Source of the DNA: Sorangium cellulosum
GTDB taxonomy: Bacteria; Myxococcota_A; Polyangia; Polyangiales; Polyangiaceae
Length of the DNA: 64,000 nt
Assembly: GCF_002950945.1 (NCBI RefSeq)
Contig: NZ_CP012673.1
Span: forward strand, 11,670,501-11,734,500
Reading direction: 5' to 3'
Shown here in pieces: positions 29,337 to 37,145 of this stretch. The notes below the pieces were generated by a model, which was given only the letters and a program-made list of their open reading frames with translations, had not been told where the DNA came from and did not search any database. The position numbers were made by a program, and so were the translations under genes. Position 1 is the first letter of the stretch, and each line of letters begins with the position of its first letter.

Positions 29337-31364
29337 GTGCCGCGTCGCGATCCAGTGCTCGTCGTCGACGACGACGCCGTCAGCCGCCAGATGCTGCTGC
29401 ACGCGCTGGACGACGCGGGCATCGAGACCATCGCCCTGCCCTCCGGCGCCGAGGCGCTCGTCTGGCTGAAGACGAGCGTGCCCGCCCTGGTGCTGCTCGA
29501 CCTCGTGATGCCGCCGCCCGACGGCTACGTCGTCCTCAGCACCGTCCGGGACGACCCGCGGACGCAGGACGTGCCCGTGGTCGTGCTCACGGCGCTGGAC
29601 GCCGACGAGGACGTCGCCCGCGCCTTCGAGCTCGGCGCGGACGACTTCATCCGCAAGCCGTTCCGGCCCGCCGAGCTCATCGCCCGCATCCGCGGGCAGC
29701 TCCGGATCCGCGACTACGTCGACGCGCTCGCGCGCAAGGAGCACGACGCGAAGGTGGTCCTGGAGCTCACGCAGGCGCTCTCGTCGACGCTCGATTTCCG
29801 CAACATCCTCTTCACGGTCGTGCGCCGCATCGCCGAGGTGGCCCGCGTCGACCGTTGCAGCATCGTGCTCGTGCGCGATCAGGGCGACGTCGGCTACGTG
29901 GTCGCCGCGAGCGACGACAGGGAGCTCCGGGATCTGCCGATCGATCTCGGGAAGTATCCGGAGATCCAGCGGGTGATGCGCACGGGCGACGTGCTCGTGA
30001 TCGACGACGCGAAGGCGCACCCGCTGTTCGACATCGTGCGCGCGGAGCTCCCCGAGAACGGGTTCCGCTCGCTCGCCCTCCTGCCCATCCTGTTCGAGGA
30101 CAAGCCGCTCGGCGTGCTCTTCCTGCGGGGGCGGGAGCCGGTGGCGCCCCACGACCACTCGCTGTCGCTCGCCCGCACCGTCGCGAGCGCCACCGCGATC
30201 GCCCTGCGCAACGCGCGCATCTTGCAGTCGCTCCGCGACCAGACCCAGCAGAGCACCTTCGCGCGCTTCGAGGCGGAGCGGCGGCTCAAGGCGCTCCAGC
30301 GCTACGCGGACTTCTTCTACTCGACCGCCGACGGGATCATCGTCGCCGATCCCGACGGCCACATCCTCTTCTCCAACCCGCGCGCGCAGACGATCACCGG
30401 CCGCACGGCGGAGGACCTCGCGAAGGGCAACCTGGCCGACCTCGTCGACCCCCGCGAGCACCCCCTGCTCGAGGAGATCCGGGCCGGCTTCGTCAAGGGC
30501 TCGTTCCCGCACCGGGTGGACTTCACCGTGAAGCGGGCGGAGCCCGACTACGAGAAGCTCATCCTCAGCTTCAGCTTCAGCAGCGTGCTCCGGGAGGAGA
30601 GCGGCGCCGTCCTGGTCAGCTTCCGCGACGTCACGACCGAGCGCGCGACCGAGGCCGAGCTCACGAAGACCAAGGAGTTCCTCGAGCGCGTCATCGAGAG
30701 CTCCGTCGACGCGATCGTCTCGGCCGACATGGCGGGCGTCGTCCTGCTCTTCAACCGCGCGGCCGAGAGGATCTACGGCTACGACGCGAAGGAGGTCGTC
30801 GGCGCGAAGAACGTCCGCGATCTCTACCCGGACAACAACGCCGAGCAGATCATGAGGCTCATCCACGCGAAGGAGCACGGCGGCCCCGGCCGGCTGGAGG
30901 GCTACCGGACCGAGGTGCTGGCCAAGGACGGCTCGCGCGTCCCGGTGCACCTCTCCGCGGCGCTGATCTTCGAGAACGGCGTCCCCGTCGGCTCCGTCGG
31001 CATCTTCACGGATCTCCGCGAGCGCATGCGGATGGAGGCCCGCCTCACCGAGGCCCAGGAAGAGCTCCGCGCCCGCGAGAAGCAGGCGATCGTCGCCGAG
31101 CTCGCGGGCGCGGCCGCGCACGAGCTGAACCAGCCGCTCACCAGCGTGCTCGGCTACGCGGACCTCATCTGCCGCCGCGTCGACGATGCTTCGCCCATCA
31201 AGGGCGCCGCGGCCACGATCCTCAGCGAGGCCGAGCGGATGGCGGAGATCGTCCGCAAGATCGGCAAGATCACCCGTTACGAGACGAAGTCCTACGTCGG
31301 CGCCGCGAAGATCATCGATCTCGATCTGGCGAGCGGCGACGACCCGAACAGGGTGATCGGGTGA
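29337..31364 (+). CDS. Receiver-GAF-PAS-PAS-HisKA protein without an ATPase domain
   Basis: 675 residues from GTG 29337. The receiver (1-125) has the acidic triplet VVDDD, phosphoacceptor D55 (LVLLDLVMPPPDGY) and the KPF lysine. A GAF domain (about 140-290), a PAS (about 322-440), a second PAS (about 448-570) and a HisKA dimer with LAGAAAHELNQPLTSVLGYA follow. The protein ends about 45 residues after HisKA with no N, G1 or G2 box. It is therefore a full sensor with a phosphoacceptor His but no catalytic domain. The next gene, coupled by GTGA, has HisKA plus a complete ATPase domain and may phosphorylate it in trans. Confidence 0.93.
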   Translation: MPRRDPVLVVDDDAVSRQMLLHALDDAGIETIALPSGAEALVWLKTSVPALVLLDLVMPPPDGYVVLSTVRDDPRTQDVPVVVLTALDADEDVARAFELGADDFIRKPFRPAELIARIRGQLRIRDYVDALARKEHDAKVVLELTQALSSTLDFRNILFTVVRRIAEVARVDRCSIVLVRDQGDVGYVVAASDDRELRDLPIDLGKYPEIQRVMRTGDVLVIDDAKAHPLFDIVRAELPENGFRSLALLPILFEDKPLGVLFLRGREPVAPHDHSLSLARTVASATAIALRNARILQSLRDQTQQSTFARFEAERRLKALQRYADFFYSTADGIIVADPDGHILFSNPRAQTITGRTAEDLAKGNLADLVDPREHPLLEEIRAGFVKGSFPHRVDFTVKRAEPDYEKLILSFSFSSVLREESGAVLVSFRDVTTERATEAELTKTKEFLERVIESSVDAIVSADMAGVVLLFNRAAERIYGYDAKEVVGAKNVRDLYPDNNAEQIMRLIHAKEHGGPGRLEGYRTEVLAKDGSRVPVHLSAALIFENGVPVGSVGIFTDLRERMRMEARLTEAQEELRAREKQAIVAELAGAAAHELNQPLTSVLGYADLICRRVDDASPIKGAAATILSEAERMAEIVRKIGKITRYETKSYVGAAKIIDLDLASGDDPNRVIG

Positions 31365-32560
31365 ACGCCAAGACCGCGGAGCGCCTGGGAGAGCAGCCGG
31401 CGTCGGAGGCCCCCGTCTCGCTCCGGAAGCCCCTCACCCGGGACATCCCGCTCGAGTGGGTCGACGACCTGCTCGTCGCGGCGAGCGAGATCGACCCTTC
31501 GTCCTCCGTGGAGCAGCGCGCCTCGTCGCTGCTCGGCGCCGCCACCAGGATGCTCACGCGGTGCGCGCTCGGCGTCTGCCTCCCCGGCGCGGCAGGCGCG
31601 CAGGCCGTCGTCCGGGTGTCGCCGCGCCCCCGCCGCGAGGAGGGCCGCGATCCGACGCGGCTCTTCCCCGAGTTCGCGTTCGAGCGCGTCGTGTCCATCG
31701 AGCCCGAGGGCCGCTCGACGATGCACGTCGCGGCCGACGACAGCGGGCTGCTCGAGAGCGCGCCCGTCGAGGCGCTGGTCGATCGGCTCGTGCTCCTCCT
31801 CGGCGCGTCGATCCGCGAGGCGCGCGCGCAGGAGTCGCTGCGGAGCCAGATCATCCAGGCGGAGAAGCTGGCCTCCCTCGGGAAGATCGCCGCCAGCGTC
31901 GTGCACGAGCTCAACAACCCGCTCACCTCGATCCTCGCCTACTCCGAGTACCTGCGCCGCAAGGGCGAGCGCAGCGGCGGCGACCCCTCGGATCTCGAGC
32001 GGCTCGCGAGGATCAACGAGGCGGCGGACCGCATCCTGCGCTTCTCGCGGGACCTGATCGCGTACTCGAGGCCGTCCGCGGAGAGGCCGGGCGCCGTCTC
32101 CCTGCACGACATCATCGAGCGCGCCCTCGTCTTCTGCGAGCACCTCCTCGACCAGACGGGCGTCACCGTCGAGAAATGCTTCGGCGAGATCCCCCCCGTG
32201 CGGGGCGTCATCGACCCGCTGACCCAGGTGTTCGTCAACCTGTTCACGAACGCGGCGCACGCGATGCACGAGCGCGGCGGCTGCCTCAGCATCGCCACCG
32301 CGATGTCGCCGCAGGACGGCTACATCACGGTGACCATCCAGGACGACGGGCACGGGATCGAGGCCGCCCACCTGCCGAGGATCTTCGACCCCTTCTTCAC
32401 GACCAAGACCGACGGGACCGGCACCGGGCTGGGCCTGTGCATCGTGCGGAACATCGTCCTCTCGCACGGCGGCGCCATCCGCGCGAACGCGCGCGCGCCG
32501 CGGGGGACGGCCTTCCACGTCGACCTGCCGATCGCGCCGCCCTCGTCGGCGCGCCGCTGA
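31361..32560 (+). CDS. Cytosolic histidine kinase (HisKA-HATPase), partner of upstream protein
   Basis: 399 residues from GTG 31361, overlapping the previous stop by 4 bases. The N-terminal 165 residues look like a reduced GAF-type domain. HisKA has GKIAASVVHELNNPLTSILAYSEYL, of the NtrB-like class, and the ATPase domain has FVNLFTNAAHAM (N-box), DDGHGI (G1), IFDPFFTTK (F-box) and GTGLGLCIVRNI (G2). There is no receiver or membrane segment. The H-boxes of the two coupled proteins are alike (HELNQPLTSVLGYADL and HELNNPLTSILAYSEY), which suits heterodimer formation or descent from a duplicated kinase. Confidence 0.93.
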   Translation: MNAKTAERLGEQPASEAPVSLRKPLTRDIPLEWVDDLLVAASEIDPSSSVEQRASSLLGAATRMLTRCALGVCLPGAAGAQAVVRVSPRPRREEGRDPTRLFPEFAFERVVSIEPEGRSTMHVAADDSGLLESAPVEALVDRLVLLLGASIREARAQESLRSQIIQAEKLASLGKIAASVVHELNNPLTSILAYSEYLRRKGERSGGDPSDLERLARINEAADRILRFSRDLIAYSRPSAERPGAVSLHDIIERALVFCEHLLDQTGVTVEKCFGEIPPVRGVIDPLTQVFVNLFTNAAHAMHERGGCLSIATAMSPQDGYITVTIQDDGHGIEAAHLPRIFDPFFTTKTDGTGTGLGLCIVRNIVLSHGGAIRANARAPRGTAFHVDLPIAPPSSARR

Positions 32561-32585
32561 GCGCGGCGGCCCACGCCGGCTCGGC

Positions 32586-33101
32586 TCAGGGCGCGACCTT
32601 GATGCCGAGCACGAGCACGCCGCCCTGGTGCTGCTGACCCGCCACGAAGAAGTTCTCGCCGGCCTTGGCGTTCACCTCGAGCAGCGGCAGGAACGTGTTG
32701 CCGCCCGGCTTCTGGATGCTCGCGCTGACCACGAAGCGCTTCGGCTCGTCCTGCTTCTTCGCGGCCACCACGTCCTTCAGCGACACCATGAGGACGCTGC
32801 CGTTCGGCAGCTTGGTCGTGGTCGGCGCGCCCTTCTTCAGGCTGATCTTCAGCCGATCGAGGAGCTTGTAGCTGTTGTACGCCGAGAACGGCGGCTTCCC
32901 GAGCTCGGGCATCTTGCCGATCTTCGGATCGATCCCGGTCCCGTCGTTCGTCGCGTGGAGGATCACGACCTCGGTCGTGATCGCGGCCTCCGGCGACGCC
33001 GCCGGCGCGGGGGGCGCCTGCTCCTGCGCGGCAGCAGGGGAAGGGCTCACGCCGAGCGCCAGGGCCAACACCGCGGTGATCGCACTCGCAAGGAATCTCA
33101 T
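32586..33101 (-). CDS. Secreted protein of the sigma/anti-sigma operon
   Basis: 171 residues with a standard signal peptide (AITAVLALALGVSPSPAAAQ, cut after AAA). The mature part is a single compact domain containing VVILHATNDGTGIDPKIG, KPPFSAYNSYKLLDRLKISL and GVLVLGIKVAP. I do not recognise a family, though the style is of a conserved periplasmic protein. ATGA overlap with the anti-sigma-like gene upstream makes it the third gene of that operon, so it may modulate or respond to the same envelope signal. Its 3' end faces the histidine kinase. Confidence 0.8.
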   Translation of the reverse strand: MRFLASAITAVLALALGVSPSPAAAQEQAPPAPAASPEAAITTEVVILHATNDGTGIDPKIGKMPELGKPPFSAYNSYKLLDRLKISLKKGAPTTTKLPNGSVLMVSLKDVVAAKKQDEPKRFVVSASIQKPGGNTFLPLLEVNAKAGENFFVAGQQHQGGVLVLGIKVAP

Positions 33102-33814
33102 TGCTGTCCTCCCGGACCTTCATCGGAGAGCCAAACCACCGTGGTCGTTGGGCCTGATGCCACGGCCTCTCGCGGGACGTAGAAGATCGTGCCCATGCGC
33201 GCCCCGAAGTCGACCGCGGCGATCTCGACGCCGGGCTCGGCCTCGCTCTCGGCGCTCGGCGCGGCTGCGGGCTCGGCGCTCGGCGCAGCCGTCCGCGGGG
33301 AGGGCACCTCGACCGGAGCCGGCGCCGGCAACGCTGCGCCGGGCGCCGGCGCTTCCGTGCGACCCCAGATCATCAGCGCGGCGGCGGCCGCCGCGGCGAG
33401 CGCGGTGAGCGCGAAGATCCCCCGCGCGTTGTCGTTGGCCGGCGCCCGCTCCAGGCGCGGCCGCGCGCGGGGCAGCGCGCCCGCCGGGGAGGCCGCGGGC
33501 GGCGCGACCGGCCGCAACGCGGCGCCGGCGTCGTCCGCCGCGACGTCCACCTTCGCCCCCGCGATCTTCGCCATGACCCCGTCCGCGATGCCGTCGGCCG
33601 CGCTGGAGGAGAGCGCGCCGTCCCGGATCATGTCGGCCGCGGCGACGAGCCCTGCGACCTTCGCGCTGCAGCGCGGGTCGTGGAGCACATACGCCTCCAC
33701 CTGCCGGTGGCGGGCCTCGTCGAGCTCGCCGTCGACATAGAGCATCAGCTCCAGATCCGTCGGCGGGGAGCCCGCCTCCCCGTGGTTCGCCTTGCTGCTG
33801 TTGGCGGTGCTCAC
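33098..33814 (-). CDS. Probable membrane anti-sigma factor
   Basis: 238 residues. The N-terminal part (ELMLYVDGELDEARHRQVEAYVLHDPRC, in two adjoining pieces) has the shape of the anti-sigma domain common to transmembrane anti-sigma proteins. The Zn-type HxxxCxxC motif is absent, with only one Cys. A Pro/Ala linker, a membrane helix (about 133-150, IFALTALAAAAAAALMIW) and a low-complexity Glu/Ala/Pro periplasmic part follow, with a short conserved-looking end (ARMGTIFYVPREA). It is flanked by ATGA overlaps, with the ECF sigma gene before it and the secreted-protein gene after it. The role is inferred from this position and fold. Confidence 0.82.
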   Translation of the reverse strand: MSTANSSKANHGEAGSPPTDLELMLYVDGELDEARHRQVEAYVLHDPRCSAKVAGLVAAADMIRDGALSSSAADGIADGVMAKIAGAKVDVAADDAGAALRPVAPPAASPAGALPRARPRLERAPANDNARGIFALTALAAAAAAALMIWGRTEAPAPGAALPAPAPVEVPSPRTAAPSAEPAAAPSAESEAEPGVEIAAVDFGARMGTIFYVPREAVASGPTTTVVWLSDEGPGGQQ

Positions 33815-34620
33815 GCGATGTCCTCCGGCTCGTCCGCGGCGGCCTTGGCCTTGCCCTCTTCCTCGGCGTAACAGTCAGCGAGGGCGCGCTGAAGCTTCTG
33901 GCGGGCATGGAACAGGCGGCTCATGATCGTACCCTTCGACACGCCCATGGCCTGGGCCATCTCCTCGTAGGACATCCCCTCGACCTCCCGCATCAGGATG
34001 ACCCCTCGGTGGTAAGGCGGCAGCGCGTCGAGCGCCGCCTGGATGCGCCCCGCGATCTCCCGGCGGCGGACGACGTTGAGCGGGTCGGCGCCGTCGATCC
34101 GGGCGACCAGCGGGAAGTCGGCGTTCTCCTCGGCAGCCTGGTTCTCCTGGAGCTCGAGATCGCGGCGCCCCGGCTTTCGCATGAGGTCGATCGCCAGGTT
34201 GGTGACGATCCGGTAGAGCCAGGTGAAGAACGAGGAGCCGCCCTGGAAGGACCCGAGGCCCTTGTAGACCCGGAGAAAGGCGTCCTGGACCAGCTCCCGG
34301 GCGTCGTTCTCGTCGCGGACGAGCCCCATCGCGATCGCGAACGCCCGGCGCTGGTGCCGCTCCACGAGCGCACGAAAGGCCGCCTGGTCCCCCTTCTGCG
34401 CTCGTTCGATGAGCTCACGATCCTCCTCCGCTTCCCTGCGCCGCGCCTCGCGATTGGACGCGCGCGCCGGGGCGCTATTCAGGCGCGCGTGGAGCTGCGC
34501 GTCGGGGGGGCTGCCGTCGGCGGGCGGCTCGGCGACTTCCAGGTCGCCCGGCTCATCGCCGGGACCGCCGGGGGGCGCGAGCCGCTCCAGCTCGTCCGGG
34601 TGGGAGGGTGCAGTGGCCAC
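33811..34620 (-). CDS. ECF RNA polymerase sigma factor (RpoE-like)
   Basis: 269 residues from GTG 34620. A 70-residue Pro/Ala/Arg N-terminal extension precedes the sigma domains. Region 2 is clear: DQAAFRALVERHQRRAFAIA, then ENDARELVQDAFLRVYKGL and FFTWLYRIVTNLAIDLMR. Region 4 has LPPYHRGVILMREVEGMSYEE and the recognition helix MGVSKGTIMSRLFHARQKLQ. It directs RNA polymerase to its regulon and is probably held at the membrane by the coupled anti-sigma factor. HtrA, DUF1844 and SlyD genes lie immediately upstream, which hints at an extracytoplasmic protein-folding stress response. Confidence 0.95.
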   Translation of the reverse strand: MATAPSHPDELERLAPPGGPGDEPGDLEVAEPPADGSPPDAQLHARLNSAPARASNREARRREAEEDRELIERAQKGDQAAFRALVERHQRRAFAIAMGLVRDENDARELVQDAFLRVYKGLGSFQGGSSFFTWLYRIVTNLAIDLMRKPGRRDLELQENQAAEENADFPLVARIDGADPLNVVRRREIAGRIQAALDALPPYHRGVILMREVEGMSYEEMAQAMGVSKGTIMSRLFHARQKLQRALADCYAEEEGKAKAAADEPEDIA

Positions 34621-34693
34621 GGGGGTCAGCTTACCTGAGGTGGTTGGAGGACGAGGATCGCCGCGCAGCCGAGCGCCCCTTGCGGCGCGCGGC

Positions 34694-34713
34694 GTCCGGC
34701 GGGCGTGCCGGAC
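34694..34713 (-). terminator. Hairpin after the htrA-like gene
   Basis: Perfect 7-bp stem GTCCGGC / GCCGGAC with a GGGCGT loop, about 20 bases beyond the protease stop (34735) and before the sigma gene at 34620. It would separate the two operons. Confidence 0.55.
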
Positions 34714-34734
34714 GGGACACGGGAGCCGCCCAGC

Positions 34735-35886
34735 TCACGGCTCATCGGGCTCTTCGGTGAGCTCGGGGAGCTCGCCCAGCGTGAGGCGCACATCGAAGAC
34801 CCGCTCGAGCCTTGCGACGCGCAGCGTAACGACCTTGTTCACGCCGGCGATGCTCGCCATCCACCGGAGCTCGTTCGGGTCGGAAATCGGCTTGCCCTCG
34901 AAGGCGAGGATCACGTCGTCCGGCGCGATGCCCGCCCGGTCCGCGGGCCCCCCGGCCACCACCGTCTTCACCCAGGCGCCCTTCCGGTCAGGGCGCTTGA
35001 GCCGCGCCGCCTCGATCGAGTTGAGAAAATCGACGAACACCCCGACCTGGCTCCGCCGGATCTTCCCGTCGCGCAGCAGCATCGGCAGGAGCTGCCGCAC
35101 CATGTTGATCGGGATCGCGAAGCCGATGTTGTTCGCGTTGGCGCGCACGGCCGCGTTGATGCCGACCACCTCGCCCTTGAGGTTCAGGAGCGGACCGCCG
35201 GAGTTGCCCGGGTTGATGCTCGCGTCGGTCTGGAGGAAGTTGAAGTAGCCGCTCGGGTCGAGCCCTTTCACGTCGTCGCGGGTGCGGCCCTTGGCGGAGA
35301 GGATGCCGGCCGAGACGGTGTGGGAGAGGCCGAAGGGGTTGCCGATCGCGACGACCCAGTCGCCGACCTCGATGAGGTCCGAGTCGCCGAGCGGCAGCGA
35401 CGGCAGCCCTTTCTCCTCGACCTTCAGCACGGCGACGTCCGTGTGTTTGTCGCGGCCGACGACGGCGGCCTTGATGTCGCGGCCGTCGACGAAGCTCACG
35501 AGGATGTCGGTCGCGCCTTCGATGACGTGGTTGTTCGTCAGCAAGAAGCCCTCAGGATCGTAGACGAAGGCGGTCCCGAGCCCCTCGGCGACCGTCCGGC
35601 GGCGGCCCCCCGGGTGCTGCTGCCGCTCGACGCGGGCCTTGACCGTCGCGACCGCGGGATCCGCCTTGCGCGCGAGCGGCGCGAAGGAGCCGGGCATGCC
35701 CTCGGAGCGGACGATCGGGGGCTCCGGCGTCGCAGGGGGAGGCGGCGGGGCGGTCGCTACAGGCACCGCGCCCGTCGGGATGGCGGCGCTGCCCGCGCCG
35801 GAGGGTTGGCCAGGAGTGCCGTTGCTGCATGCGGCGACCAGCCAGGAGAGGAGGACCCACGAGAGAGCCCTGGCCCCCGCGGTCAC
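34735..35886 (-). CDS. HtrA/DegP-type serine protease, lipoprotein
   Basis: 383 residues from GTG 35886. The signal ends in a lipobox (LVAACSNG). A Pro-rich linker is followed by a trypsin-like domain with a complete triad: His in LTNNHVIEG, Asp in HTDVAVLKV, Ser in NPGNSGGPLL. One PDZ domain follows (GPADRAGIAPDDVILAFEGKP). One PDZ rather than two is DegS-like, but it is lipid-anchored instead of helix-anchored. Role: periplasmic protein quality control or anti-sigma cleavage. GTGA overlap couples it to the DUF1844 gene. The ECF sigma/anti-sigma operon is adjacent downstream, so the protease could act on that anti-sigma factor; this is inference. Confidence 0.93.
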   Translation of the reverse strand: MTAGARALSWVLLSWLVAACSNGTPGQPSGAGSAAIPTGAVPVATAPPPPPATPEPPIVRSEGMPGSFAPLARKADPAVATVKARVERQQHPGGRRRTVAEGLGTAFVYDPEGFLLTNNHVIEGATDILVSFVDGRDIKAAVVGRDKHTDVAVLKVEEKGLPSLPLGDSDLIEVGDWVVAIGNPFGLSHTVSAGILSAKGRTRDDVKGLDPSGYFNFLQTDASINPGNSGGPLLNLKGEVVGINAAVRANANNIGFAIPINMVRQLLPMLLRDGKIRRSQVGVFVDFLNSIEAARLKRPDRKGAWVKTVVAGGPADRAGIAPDDVILAFEGKPISDPNELRWMASIAGVNKVVTLRVARLERVFDVRLTLGELPELTEEPDEP

Positions 35887-36185
35887 GACCGTTTCGAGAC
35901 CTCGAGGTAACGCATGCGCAGGTCGTAGAGCGCCTGCTCGAGCAGCCGCTCCTCGTCCCCCGTGAGATTCCCCTTCGTCTTCTCCTGGAGCACGCTGAGC
36001 AGATCGATGTCCTGGTGCGCGAGGACCAGGTTCTGCTCCAGCTCGCCGTCCGGGCTGGGCGCGTCGCCCAGGTGCACGTAGGCGGAGCCGATGATCGACA
36101 GCACGAACGTGGAGAAGTCGAGCGTCGGCAGCTCCGGGGCGCCCTCGAGGTGGGGCGAATCCTCCTGTTCGTTCACGTCGCTCAC
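35883..36185 (-). CDS. DUF1844 family protein
   Basis: 100 residues. LDFSTFVLSIIGSAYVHLGD, NLVLAHQDIDLLSVL and KTKGNLTGDEERLL are the DUF1844 signature, known from delta-proteobacteria, Acidobacteria and others without an assigned function. No signal peptide. It is ATGA-coupled to a 76-residue gene upstream and GTGA-coupled to the HtrA gene downstream, so all three are one translational unit. Confidence 0.9.
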   Translation of the reverse strand: MSDVNEQEDSPHLEGAPELPTLDFSTFVLSIIGSAYVHLGDAPSPDGELEQNLVLAHQDIDLLSVLQEKTKGNLTGDEERLLEQALYDLRMRYLEVSKRS

Positions 36186-36412
36186 TCGGACCCTTCGTCG
36201 TCGAGATCAGGCTCGACCCGCGACGTGTGGGTTGAAGGGCCGAGCGCCGGCTGATCGATGGAGATCGACTCGGCCTGCTCCTCCAGATCCTGCAAGCCTG
36301 CGAGGTGCCCCTCGATCGTCTCGGCGCCGAGCCGCCCGCTCGCCAGCAGGCGCTCGCGCACCCGGCGGTCGAGGTCGAGCTCCGTCAGCTTGCCCTTCTC
36401 ACCTACGGTCAT
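36182..36412 (-). CDS. Small protein of the htrA operon, unknown
   Basis: 76 residues from ATG 36412, with GAGGAG 10 bases upstream; the open frame extends further but upstream residues are low-complexity and overlap the slyD gene. It is a charged helical N-terminal half (LTELDLDRRVRERLLASGRL) and an acidic tail (EPDLDDEGSE). No family is recognised. First gene of the DUF1844-HtrA operon by ATGA overlap. Confidence 0.7.
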   Translation of the reverse strand: MTVGEKGKLTELDLDRRVRERLLASGRLGAETIEGHLAGLQDLEEQAESISIDQPALGPSTHTSRVEPDLDDEGSE

Positions 36413-36455
36413 GATGTGTGATCTCCTCAGACAGGCCCACCCGTCCGCGGCGGGC

Positions 36456-37064
36456 CTAGGACGACTTCTTCGAGAGCGTGACGAGCGCCTCGCCGCCACC
36501 GTGATGGTGGTGGCCGTGCTCGTGGTCGTGGTCGTGCTCATGGTCGTGGTCGCAGCACCCCGCGCCCTCCGACTCCTCGATGCGCTCCTCCAGCTCGGCC
36601 TGAGCCTGCGCGATCTCTTCCTCGCTGGCGGCGCGGACCTCGCTGACCTGGACCTTGAAGCGCACGGTCTGCCCGGCCAGGGGGTGGTTCGTGTCGACCC
36701 GGAAGCCCTCGGGGAGGACGTCGACGACCCGGAGCGCCACCGGCTCGCCGTCCGGTCCCTGGGCGATGAACTCGTCGCCGACGGCGACCGCCTCCGCGTC
36801 GGGGAAGTCGGCCTTGTCCACCTCGAACACGCCGGCCTCTTCGCGCTCGCCGAAGGCCTCTTCCGGCTGGACGGTGATCTCGCGCTGCTCGCCGGCGCGC
36901 AGCCCTTCGAGGGCGCGCTCCAGGCCGGGAACGATCTGGGCGTATCCGTGCACGTAGACGAGCGGCTCGGAGGGAGTCGCCTGGTCGACCGTCTCGCCGT
37001 TTTCGTTCAGAAGGACGTAGGACAGCGTGACGACCGTGTCCGTTGCGATGGGTAGCGACTCCAT
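36456..37064 (-). CDS. slyD: SlyD-like FKBP-type peptidyl-prolyl isomerase with His-rich tail
   Basis: 202 residues from ATG 37064 (MESLPIATDTVVTLSYVLL). The FKBP half has NENGETVDQ, EPLVYVHGYAQIVPGLERAL and EEAFGEREEA. The inserted IF domain (about 70-130) includes VDTNHPLAGQTVRFKVQVSEV. Both halves match SlyD. The C-terminus is CCDHDHEHDHDHEHGHHHHG, a nickel/zinc-binding tail longer and more regular than the usual one. SlyD folds proteins around prolines and helps nickel insertion into hydrogenase in E. coli; no hydrogenase gene is visible here. Cytosolic. It lies 43 bases upstream of the small-protein/DUF1844/HtrA unit. Confidence 0.93.
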   Translation of the reverse strand: MESLPIATDTVVTLSYVLLNENGETVDQATPSEPLVYVHGYAQIVPGLERALEGLRAGEQREITVQPEEAFGEREEAGVFEVDKADFPDAEAVAVGDEFIAQGPDGEPVALRVVDVLPEGFRVDTNHPLAGQTVRFKVQVSEVRAASEEEIAQAQAELEERIEESEGAGCCDHDHEHDHDHEHGHHHHGGGEALVTLSKKSS

Positions 37065-37145
37065 AGGAGTCGCTGGTCTGCCACGGCGGTTCCGCGGTTT
37101 CAAGCGAACCGCGCGTGCGCAGCGGCGTGCTATGAGGACGGTCCG

